64,000 bases of DNA from Oceanisphaera litoralis. GTDB lineage: Bacteria; Pseudomonadota; Gammaproteobacteria; Enterobacterales; Aeromonadaceae. This document shows, one piece after another, positions 53,978-60,887 of the stretch (position 1 is the first letter of the stretch; each line of letters begins with the position of its first letter). The notes beneath the pieces were generated by a model, which was not told the origin of the DNA, did no database searches, and saw nothing but the letters and a program-made list of their open reading frames with translations. The stretch lies in the NCBI RefSeq assembly GCF_016907015.1, contig NZ_JAFBBE010000015.1, forward strand, positions 1-64,000. Reading direction: 5' to 3'. The position numbers were made by a program, and so were the translations under genes.

Positions 53978-54277
53978 ATGAAGAAACTGATGACAGCCGC
54001 CGCTGCCCTGGCCCTGCTCAGCGCCCCCGCCTTTGCCGCCGGTGACGCCGAAGCCGGCAAGGCCAAGTCTGCCGTTTGTGCCGCCTGCCACGGTGCCGAA
54101 GGTATTTCCGCCATGGATATCTACCCCAACCTGGCCGGTCAGAAAGCAGGCTATCTGGTGAGCCAGCTGAAACAGTTCCGCGACGGTGAGCGCAGCAACC
54201 CCATCATGGCCCCCATGGCCAAGCCGCTGTCCGATCAGGACATCGAAGATCTGGCGGCCTACTACTCCGGCCTGTAA
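53978..54277 (+). CDS. Small class I cytochrome c (c553/c4-half type)
   Basis: 99 residues. Signal peptide [20 protein letters not shown] cleaved at ~20, haem site CAACHG (~33-38), [31 protein letters not shown] and Met ligand region [16 protein letters not shown]. About 79 residues mature: a single-domain relative of one half of cytochrome c4. Alone on + between selO and recQ. A 9-bp stem TAGGGTGTG/CACACCCTA follows. Confidence 0.92.
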   Translation: MKKLMTAAAALALLSAPAFAAGDAEAGKAKSAVCAACHGAEGISAMDIYPNLAGQKAGYLVSQLKQFRDGERSNPIMAPMAKPLSDQDIEDLAAYYSGL

Positions 54278-54306
54278 GCCGGTCCGGATTCGTCTCTGAC
54301 GGAACT

Positions 54307-54330
54307 TAGGGTGTGTTCAGGCACACCCTA
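54307..54330. terminator. Hairpin between cytochrome c and recQ
   Basis: TAGGGTGTG-TTCAGG-CACACCCTA, perfect 9-bp stem, no T-run. It overlaps the recQ stop codon and lies between convergent genes. Confidence 0.5.
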
Positions 54331-56154
54331 GTCCTGCCGGCGCAACAGTGCCAGAAACGCCGCGCCATAGCGTTCCAGCTTGCGCTGCCCCACCCCATTG
54401 ATACCCAGCAGCTCCGGCTCTGTCCTGGGTCGATAACGAGCCAGCTCGGTCAGGGTGGCGTCGCTGAACACCACATAGGGCGGTACATCGGCCTCCACCG
54501 CCAGCTGCTTGCGCAATTGCCGTAGTTCCTTGAACAAGGCCCTGTCTTCGGCCCGGCTCAGCACCGCCTCTCCCTTGTCTTTCTGCTTTACCCTGACCAG
54601 CCGGGGTTCCGCCAGCTGCAAACCGGCCTCGCCGCGCAGCACGGGCCGCGCCGCCTCGGTCAGCTGCAACACCATGTTGCGGGTAATGTTCTGGGTCAGC
54701 AGGCCCGAATGAATCAACTGGCGAATGACGCTGACCCAGTGCTCCTGACTCTTGTCTTTACCGAGCCCGTAAGTCGACAGCTTGTCGTGGCCATGTTCGC
54801 GAATACGCTGGGTATCCGCGCCACGCAACACTTCCACCACATAGATGACGCCGAAATGCTGCCCTACCCGGTACACGCAGGACAGCGCCTTTTGCGCATC
54901 TTCGGTGCCATCGTAGCTTTTGGGCGGATCCAGGCAGATATCGCAGTTGCCGCAGGGGTCGCGCTGGTATTCACCGAAGTAGTTGAGCAACACCTGGCGC
55001 CGGCAGGTCAGCGACTCGGCAAAGGCCGCCATCACGTTGAGCTTGTACAGCTCTACCTGCACCTGCTGTTGGTTGTCGCTGTTTTCCAGCAGGCGCCGCA
55101 CCCGCCCCACATCGCCCGGATCGTAGAGCAGCAGCGCTTCCGCCGGCAGGCCGTCACGGCCACCGCGGCCGGTTTCCTGATAGTAGGACTCGATGTTCTT
55201 GGGAATGTCGTAATGCACCACGTAGCGTACATTGGGCTTGTCGATGCCCATGCCGAAGGCGACGGTGGCCACCACTATGTCCAGATCGTCGCGGATAAAG
55301 CGCTCCTGCACCGACTGACGCAGCTCCAGCGGCAAGCCCGCATGATAGCTGGCCGCCTTGTGGCCCCGGGCCAGCAGCCGCTCGGCCACCTCCTCCACTC
55401 GCTTGCGGCTGGAACAATAGACGATGCCGCAGTGACCCGGCTGTTCGGCCACGTAACGCAGCAGCTGATCGATACCCTTGAACTTATCCACCAGGGTGTA
55501 GCGAATATTGGGCCGGTCGAAGCTGGAGATATGAATGAGGGGGTCGGTCAGGCTCAACCGGCTCAGCATGTCCTGGCGGGTGGCCTCGTCGGCTGTGGCG
55601 GTGAGCGCCATCACCGGAACATGAGGAAACCACTGCTTGAGTCGCCCCAGGGCCGCGTATTCGGGCCGGAAGTCATGGCCCCACTGGGAAATACAATGGG
55701 CCTCGTCGATGGCGAACAGCCCCAGCTCCAGCTCACCGATCCGCTCCATGAATTCGTGTTGCAGCAGCCGTTCCGGCGACACATAGACCAGCTTGAGCTC
55801 GCCCCGGCGCATGGCCGCGAAGTGGCGCAGCATCTCTTCCCGGCTCAGGGAACTGTTGATATAGACCGCCGCCACCCCGTTGGCCACCAGGGTATCCACC
55901 TGATCCTTCATCAGGGAGATCAGCGGCGACACCACTATGGTCAGGCCGGGGCGCAGCAGGGCAGGAATCTGATAACAGATGGACTTGCCGCCGCCGGTGG
56001 GCTTGATCACCAGGGCATCGCGCCCGGCAATCACGGTGTCGATGATCTCCTGCTGGCCGTCACGAAAGCACTGGTAGCCGAACACCTGCTGCAACACCGC
56101 CAGCGGTGTGTCGGGAATGGGAACGGACTCAGGTTCTTCGGTCAAGGAGTTCAT
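54328..56154 (-). CDS. recQ: ATP-dependent DNA helicase RecQ
   Basis: 608 residues from [20 protein letters not shown]. Superfamily 2 3'-5' helicase of the RecF pathway. Motif 0 [14 protein letters not shown], Walker [17 protein letters not shown] ([19 protein letters not shown], the aromatic-rich loop), motif [15 protein letters not shown], zinc site with Cys in [12 protein letters not shown]...CGNCDIC, winged helix (~410-515) and C-terminal HRDC (~525-605). Length as in E. coli (609). Divergent from rarD. Confidence 0.96.
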   Translation of the reverse strand: MNSLTEEPESVPIPDTPLAVLQQVFGYQCFRDGQQEIIDTVIAGRDALVIKPTGGGKSICYQIPALLRPGLTIVVSPLISLMKDQVDTLVANGVAAVYINSSLSREEMLRHFAAMRRGELKLVYVSPERLLQHEFMERIGELELGLFAIDEAHCISQWGHDFRPEYAALGRLKQWFPHVPVMALTATADEATRQDMLSRLSLTDPLIHISSFDRPNIRYTLVDKFKGIDQLLRYVAEQPGHCGIVYCSSRKRVEEVAERLLARGHKAASYHAGLPLELRQSVQERFIRDDLDIVVATVAFGMGIDKPNVRYVVHYDIPKNIESYYQETGRGGRDGLPAEALLLYDPGDVGRVRRLLENSDNQQQVQVELYKLNVMAAFAESLTCRRQVLLNYFGEYQRDPCGNCDICLDPPKSYDGTEDAQKALSCVYRVGQHFGVIYVVEVLRGADTQRIREHGHDKLSTYGLGKDKSQEHWVSVIRQLIHSGLLTQNITRNMVLQLTEAARPVLRGEAGLQLAEPRLVRVKQKDKGEAVLSRAEDRALFKELRQLRKQLAVEADVPPYVVFSDATLTELARYRPRTEPELLGINGVGQRKLERYGAAFLALLRRQD

Positions 56155-56330
56155 TTCGGCCTGCAGGGGTAAAAGCGAAGGAGCATTGTAAAGCAGAGCC
56201 CGACAACAATAAACCGGGTCGGGCACGGGGTCGTTCCGGCCATCATGGTGGTCGGCTCAGGCCAGTGACATTTGCTGCTGGCCAGCCTTGGTCTATTGTC
56301 GTTACACTGGGCCTTTAGCCTCTTGCCAGA

Positions 56331-57254
56331 TTGATGACCATGGAAAAAGACCAGTCTACCCAGGGGGCCATCTTTGCCCTCGGGGCGTATTTCCTGTGGG
56401 GCATAGCCCCCATGTACTTCAAGCAGCTGCTGCATGTACCCGCCTACGAGATCCTCAGCCACCGGGTGATCTGGTCCTTCCTGCTGCTGCTGGCGCTGCT
56501 CAGCGGGCTCGGCTACTGGCCGCGGGTTCGGGCCATGTTGCGCAAGTCCAGGCACCTGCTGCTGCTGGTCATATCGTCGACCATCATAGGGTTGAACTGG
56601 CTGGTGTTTATCTGGGCGGTGAACAACGACCACATGCTGGACGCCAGCCTGGGGTATTACATCAATCCACTGTTCAATATCGTGCTGGCCATGCTGTTTC
56701 TGGGCGAACGCTTTCGGCCCATGCAATGGCTGGCGGTAGGGCTGGCGGGCAGCGGCGTGGTGATACAGCTGCTGGTATTCGGCAGCCTGCCCTGGGTAGC
56801 GCTGGTGCTGGCCATTTCCTTCGGTTTTTATGGCCTCATTCGCAAGAAGGTGCCGGTGGATCCCTTTACCGGCCTGATGCTGGAGACCCTGGTACTGCTG
56901 CCCGTCGCCATTATCTATTTGTGGGGATTTGCCGACAGTGCCACCAGCCAGATGAGCGGTAATTCGCTGAACACCAACCTCTGGCTGATTGCCGCCGGCA
57001 TAGTGACCACTGCGCCACTGCTGCTGTTTGCCGGTGCCGCCAAGCGGCTCCGACTATCCACCCTCGGTTTCTTCCAGTATCTGGGCCCCAGCCTGATGTT
57101 CCTGCTGGCGGTGCTGCTCTACGACGAGCCCTTCACCCAGGACAAGGTCATCACCTTCGCCCTGATCTGGGTGGCGCTGGTTGTCTACACCCTGGACGGC
57201 GTCAGGCAACGACGGCGCAATGCTTTACAAAACAGCGGCGCCCCGGCACGCTAA
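56331..57254 (+). CDS. rarD: EamA-family transporter RarD
   Basis: 307 residues, ten helices. Signature N-terminus GAIFALGAYFLWGIAPMYFK and GLNWLVFIWAVNNDHMLDASLGYYINPL (~78-105), typical of RarD. Substrate unknown; E. coli mutants are chloramphenicol sensitive. The ATG pair at 56331/56340 is ambiguous (MMTMEKDQ or MEKDQ). Same neighbourhood (recQ) as in E. coli. Confidence 0.9.
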   Translation: MMTMEKDQSTQGAIFALGAYFLWGIAPMYFKQLLHVPAYEILSHRVIWSFLLLLALLSGLGYWPRVRAMLRKSRHLLLLVISSTIIGLNWLVFIWAVNNDHMLDASLGYYINPLFNIVLAMLFLGERFRPMQWLAVGLAGSGVVIQLLVFGSLPWVALVLAISFGFYGLIRKKVPVDPFTGLMLETLVLLPVAIIYLWGFADSATSQMSGNSLNTNLWLIAAGIVTTAPLLLFAGAAKRLRLSTLGFFQYLGPSLMFLLAVLLYDEPFTQDKVITFALIWVALVVYTLDGVRQRRRNALQNSGAPAR

Positions 57255-57263
57255 AATAATGTC

Positions 57264-58052
57264 ATGAGCAGCGTAAAATACTGGAAACACCCTGGCTTGG
57301 CCGGGCTGGAGTTGTGCCTGGCGGACCATGCCGGCTTCACCTATGGCCGCCATATCCACCTCGACTACCATATCGGCTTGGTTGAACAGGGAGCACAGAA
57401 ATTTATCCATAAAGGTAGCTCGGCGCCGCTGGCACCGGGTCAGCTGTCGCTGCTCAACCCGGATGTCGCCCACGATGGCAGTTGCTTCGACGAGCTGGGC
57501 TTTCGGGTACGGGTGTTTTCCATCGCGCCCGAGTTGATGGCAGGCCTGGCCGAGGAGCTGCAGCAGGCAACGCCCTACTTCGGACAGCCTCTGCTCAACC
57601 AGCCCCGGCTCTATCGGCAGAGCCTGGCGCTGCACCTGCAACTGGAGCAGGAGCAACTCAGCCGGCAGGAAGCCGAAAACCGACTGCTGGCGCTGTTGTC
57701 CACCTTATTCCCCCATCAGGAACTACAGCCGCTGGCACCGCCCGCCCTCACTCGCATCAGGGACAAGCTGCTGGCCGAGCTGGACGCGTCCCACCATCTG
57801 GAACAGCTCGCCGCCGAACTCGGCCTGTCCCGCTTTCAGTTCTTGCGCCGGTTCAACGCGGCCATGGGTATCACCCCCCACGCCTATCTCAAGCGACTGC
57901 GGCTGGAGGCGGCCAAAAAATACCTGGCCGCCGGCGCCACCGTCGCCGACACCGCCCAGACGGTGGGCTTTTTCGATCAGGCCCACTTTCACCGTGCCTT
58001 CGTGGCCGCCTACCGGCTGACGCCGTCCCGCTTTCGCACCCAGATGCAATAA
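57264..58052 (+). CDS. AraC-family transcriptional regulator
   Basis: 262 residues. N-terminal cupin-like sensing domain (~1-140: RHIHLDYHIGLVEQGAQKFI). C-terminal double HTH (~165-260): LEQLAAELGLSRFQFLRRFNAAMGITPHAYLKRLRLEAA and the second helix VADTAQTVGFFDQAHFHRAF. It lies 9 nt after rarD and 61 nt before the broken LysE-type exporter. AraC/LysE pairs with the regulator controlling the exporter are common, so that was the likely original target. Confidence 0.9.
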   Translation: MSSVKYWKHPGLAGLELCLADHAGFTYGRHIHLDYHIGLVEQGAQKFIHKGSSAPLAPGQLSLLNPDVAHDGSCFDELGFRVRVFSIAPELMAGLAEELQQATPYFGQPLLNQPRLYRQSLALHLQLEQEQLSRQEAENRLLALLSTLFPHQELQPLAPPALTRIRDKLLAELDASHHLEQLAAELGLSRFQFLRRFNAAMGITPHAYLKRLRLEAAKKYLAAGATVADTAQTVGFFDQAHFHRAFVAAYRLTPSRFRTQMQ

Positions 58053-58113
58053 CTTACAAGCCAGCCGCTAACCTGCTCCCTAAGCTGTGGTCTCACCATT
58101 GCCGGAGCCGTAC

Positions 58114-58879
58114 ATGAATCTTTCACTGCTTGTTACCATAGGACTTATCCATCTCGTCGCGCTGGCCAGCCCAGGTCCGGATATAGCGCTGATGCTACGC
58201 TTTGCTGCCCAGCGGCGAGTAGCCCTGGGGGCCGCGTTCGGCATTGCTGCCGGCATACTGGTGCACAGCATACTGAGCCTCACCGGCATCGGCCTGCTGA
58301 TCCAGGGGCATCCGCTGCTGTTTACCCTGGTTCGGCTGGCAGGCGCGGTTTATCTGGGCTGGCTGGGTTGGGGGGCGTTGCAGGCGGCACTGACCCCGGT
58401 TGCTGCTCCAGGAATACCGGCCGCTGCCGGCGGACGGCCCGGCAATGGCTTCTGGTCCGGGTTTAATACCAATCTGTTCGGCTATGTATGAGTTAACTGT
58501 GTCTATCCGTGTATCAGCCTTAGAGTAGGCTCTTTCGTGCTTACATTAACTCCAATAAAAACAGGTTATTGCCGAATCAGACACACTGAACTAGTACATA
58601 GCCAATCTGTTCAATCCCAAGGCATTGCTGTTTTTCATCGGTCTGCTCGCCGCCCTGGTCGGCCCAGAGGTCAACTGGCTGACCCGCACCGTCCTGGTGG
58701 TAGAGCTGTTTTTGCTGAGCCTGGCCTGGTTTGTGCTGCTGGCCTACTGGCTGTCATCATCCCGGGTACAGGCCAGGCTGCAGGCCTGGAACCGGCCGAT
58801 CAACGGTCTGTGCGGCCTGTTGTTCTGCGGCGTGGCCGGCTCCATCCTGTGGCTGGTAGTGAGAGAGAGCTTACGGTAA
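58114..58879 (+). pseudogene. LysE/RhtB-family amino acid exporter, disrupted by a MITE
   Basis: Residues 1-122 run from ATG 58114 (GGAG upstream) through LVALASPGPDIALMLRFAAQ and GAVYLGWLGWGALQ. At codon 123 a 124-bp insertion brings a stop (58489-58491). Removing the insertion and one 9-bp target copy restores a single frame: TNLF joins directly to NPKALLFFIGLLAAL, giving 210 residues, the normal size for this family of inner-membrane exporters. So the gene is intact apart from a recent insertion. An internal TTG restart at 58625 would give 84 residues, unlikely to be functional. Confidence 0.93.
58480..58603. mobile_element. 124-bp MITE with 9-bp target duplication
   Basis: Terminal inverted repeats of about 24 bp: left GGCTATGTATGAGTTAACTG, right (reverse complement) GGCTATGTACTAGTTCAGTG. 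Flanked by exact direct copies of AATCTGTTC (58471-58479 and 58604-58612). No coding capacity. A non-autonomous element that must be mobilised by a transposase elsewhere making 9-bp duplications. Confidence 0.93.
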
Positions 58880-58922
58880 CTGCGCCAGGCCGACTGCGAA
58901 ATCACAGCCCACTAAATAACGG

Positions 58923-59621
58923 TCAGAGGCGGCGCCCCTGTTCCTTGAGTTGGCCCAGCACTGCCGCCACTATCCGATCACAACGATGGCCGGCAAACTC
59001 GTACAGCTGCAGTCCCTGTCGTTCCATCTCCGCCATCAATGCCTTGCGCAGCAGGTTCCGGGCTCGGTGATAACGAGTCTTGACCGTGGCTTCGGGCAAC
59101 GACAGACTCAGGGCAGTTTCGTTGACGCTCAACTGCTGCACGGCACGCAACATGAACACGCTGCGAAAAGTGCGGGGCAAGGCGTCCACCGCCTGCTCCA
59201 GCAGCTGACACAACTGTCTGTTGGACTGTGCCTGCTCCGGCGTGACCGTCTGCCGGCCCTGGGGTGAACGGGAAACCATCATATCCTCCACTGTGTCAGT
59301 AAACAGAACCAGTCGGCGACGAGCCCGCAGCCGCATCAGTGCCTCGCGGGTCACGATACGCGACAGCCAACCGGCAAAATAATAGGGCTCGCCGAAGTGT
59401 TCCTTCTGCAGCCAGGCCTTGATATAACTGGCCTGCAGTATGTCTTCGGCTTCGTCGTCGTCGGTGACCATGCTGCGGGCCAGCCGAAACAGGCGCTGGT
59501 TATAACGGCGCATCAAGGATTCAAACAGACCGACATCTCCTTCCCGCAATCTGATCGCCAGCTGGAATCCGCTTGGTTCCGAGTCTGCCTCCCCGGGTGT
59601 TTGTGCTGCCCGCATATCCAT
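58923..59621 (-). CDS. ECF-type RNA polymerase sigma factor
   Basis: 232 residues from MDMRAAQTPGEADSEPSGFQ. Region 2 (~30-100: FESLMRRYNQRLFRLARSMV, DDDEAEDILQASYIKAWLQK) and region 4 (~140-195: LPRTFRSVFMLRAVQQLSVN, EATVKTRYHRARNLLRKAL). The C-terminus continues ~35 residues past region 4 with one Cys and His (GHRCDR). Last gene of a three-gene operon after a cytochrome c and a ferritin-like protein, spaced 10 nt. No anti-sigma gene follows; downstream is the MITE-broken exporter on the other strand. Confidence 0.9.
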   Translation of the reverse strand: MDMRAAQTPGEADSEPSGFQLAIRLREGDVGLFESLMRRYNQRLFRLARSMVTDDDEAEDILQASYIKAWLQKEHFGEPYYFAGWLSRIVTREALMRLRARRRLVLFTDTVEDMMVSRSPQGRQTVTPEQAQSNRQLCQLLEQAVDALPRTFRSVFMLRAVQQLSVNETALSLSLPEATVKTRYHRARNLLRKALMAEMERQGLQLYEFAGHRCDRIVAAVLGQLKEQGRRL

Positions 59622-59631
59622 CCCATGCTCC

Positions 59632-60018
59632 TTATTGTTCACACTGGACCCTAGCCAGCCAGGCGATGAGATCCCGCCGCTGCTGCGGATCTGTGATGCC
59701 CGCATAGGTCATTGTAGTCCCCGGCACCTGCTTCAGCGGTGCCGCCAGAAAGGCATCCAGGGTGTTTATATCCCAGACAAGCCCGGACTTCCGCATCGCC
59801 GCCGAATAGTTGAAGCCGGGCACCGAGGCTGCCGGCCGGCCGACAAGCCCGCAATGGCGTGGGCCGGTGCGATTTACCTGCAGCGAGTGACACCCCATGC
59901 AACGGCTGTAGACTTGTTCTCCCCGACGCGGATCGCCGGCCGGCTCGGCCCGCAACGATGGCAGGGCGAACAGGAGACAGAGTAACCCCGCCGCTGGCAG
60001 CCATAACGACCCTTTCAT
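59632..60018 (-). CDS. Class I cytochrome c (c2-like)
   Basis: 128 residues. Signal peptide MKGSLWLPAAGLLCLLFALP..LRA (~24), haem motif CMGCHS (~40-45), then GPRHCGLVGRPAASVPGFNY (~53-72) with an extra Cys, SGLVWDINTLDAFL and Met ligand PGTTMTYAGITDPQQRRDLI. This matches mitochondrial/c2-type cytochromes. Second gene of the sigma-factor operon, 9 nt from the ferritin-like gene and 10 nt from the sigma gene. Confidence 0.92.
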   Translation of the reverse strand: MKGSLWLPAAGLLCLLFALPSLRAEPAGDPRRGEQVYSRCMGCHSLQVNRTGPRHCGLVGRPAASVPGFNYSAAMRKSGLVWDINTLDAFLAAPLKQVPGTTMTYAGITDPQQRRDLIAWLARVQCEQ

Positions 60019-60027
60019 CTCGACCTC

Positions 60028-60606
60028 CTACGAGAAAAAGGCGCCGGGCACCGGATCCAGACCCAGCACAGAGCGCAACACGGCCCAGTGCATGGCCTCA
60101 TCCGCCAGTATGCTGGCTGCCGCCGATGACAGATCCCGATTATCGAACAGCGGTATGGCGCCCGCGTAGGCGCTGACCGCCCCCCGCTCCAGGCTGGCGG
60201 CAAAGGTCAGTACATCGGCCTGCCCTTTCAGCTGATCGACCGGGAAGGTGTAATCGGCGGGGCCGGCGGGCAAGGTGCCACCCAGCTGACCGACTGTGGC
60301 TGCGAGCAGATCCGCATGCTCTTTGTGGTGTCCCTGAAAACTCACCGCCACCTTGAGCACTTCGGGCTGCAGTAAACCACTGTCTGCCCCCAGCTGATAG
60401 GCCGCTATGGCTTCTCGCTCTGCCAGCCAGGCGGTGCCCAGGATGCGGATATCGGTCAACTGCGCCTCACTGCTGGCGTTCGCCGCCAGCGCCAGCCGGG
60501 AATTGCCGGCCATCAGGCCGATGGCGGCGCCGGACAGGGTCAGACACAGGCCGTCGAACAGGAAGTGACGACGCGGGGTGATAATCAATTGCTCTGGCTT
60601 GTTCAT
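60028..60606 (-). CDS. Tat-exported ferritin-like protein
   Basis: 192 residues. The N-terminus has a twin-arginine motif (TPRRHFLFDG) and a hydrophobic stretch (~17-40), so export folded through Tat is likely. The mature part is a four-helix ferritin-like domain: candidate metal residues in AEREAIAAYQ (~61), GHHKEHADLL (~93), LERGAVSAY (~138) and ADEAMHW (~168, ExxH-like). Resembles the ferritin_2/DUF4439 type proteins; no activity is established. First gene of the operon; GGAG before ATG, palindrome at 60626 and ECF-like promoter at 60648-60675. Confidence 0.78.
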   Translation of the reverse strand: MNKPEQLIITPRRHFLFDGLCLTLSGAAIGLMAGNSRLALAANASSEAQLTDIRILGTAWLAEREAIAAYQLGADSGLLQPEVLKVAVSFQGHHKEHADLLAATVGQLGGTLPAGPADYTFPVDQLKGQADVLTFAASLERGAVSAYAGAIPLFDNRDLSSAAASILADEAMHWAVLRSVLGLDPVPGAFFS

Positions 60607-60625
60607 CTTGCTGCTCCTTTGCCTC

Positions 60626-60675
60626 TGACAAACGCTTTGTCACTCTATTAATGCAGCAGGGAGGCAAAAGGTTCC
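60626..60675 (-). promoter_or_regulatory. ECF-type promoter and palindrome of the ferritin-cytochrome-sigma operon
   Basis: On - GGAACC (60675-60670), 16-nt spacer, CATTAA (60653-60648): an ECF-like -35 with a plausible -10, suggesting autoregulation. Downstream in the leader lies the perfect 7-bp inverted repeat TGACAAA-CGC-TTTGTCA (60626-60642), a possible operator or RNA hairpin near the ribosome site. Confidence 0.5.
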
Positions 60676-60702
60676 CGAAAAATCAGGCAAGGGGTGAGAA
60701 AA

Positions 60703-60765
60703 GCGGGAAGCGGGAAGCGGGAAGCGGGAAGCGGGAAGCGGGAAGCGGGAAGCGGGAAGCGGGAA
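60703..60765. repeat. Nine perfect GCGGGAA heptanucleotide repeats
   Basis: Nine consecutive copies of GCGGGAA without a mismatch, between the ferritin-like gene start and the uvrD end. The longest uniform array of the heptad class in this window, and thus the most likely to vary in copy number between strains. Confidence 0.97.
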
Positions 60766-60863
60766 GCAAAAATGGTAGGCGCCGCTTTAGCCGGCGCAAA
60801 CCGGCACGCAACGAAAATTTCACAGACACCGCGCAAAAACGGCCAGCTACACCAGGCATCTGA

Positions 60864-60884
60864 CCGCTTACAGCTTACGGCTGC
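60864..60884. repeat. Heptads at the uvrD 3' end
   Basis: CCGCTTA, CAGCTTA, CGGCTGC, ending 3 nt before the uvrD stop codon. The 7-mers CCGCTTA and CAGCTTA are the same as behind slyD. Confidence 0.55.
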
Positions 60885-60887
60885 TTT

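Noticed and set aside
58625-58879. Independent 84-residue gene
   Set aside because: It is the C-terminal part of the interrupted LysE-type exporter in the same frame, beginning with TTG and lacking a ribosome site.
60703-60765. Possible coding repeat or CRISPR
   Set aside because: Seven-nt units without spacers; frames through it are low complexity and lack a start with ribosome site.
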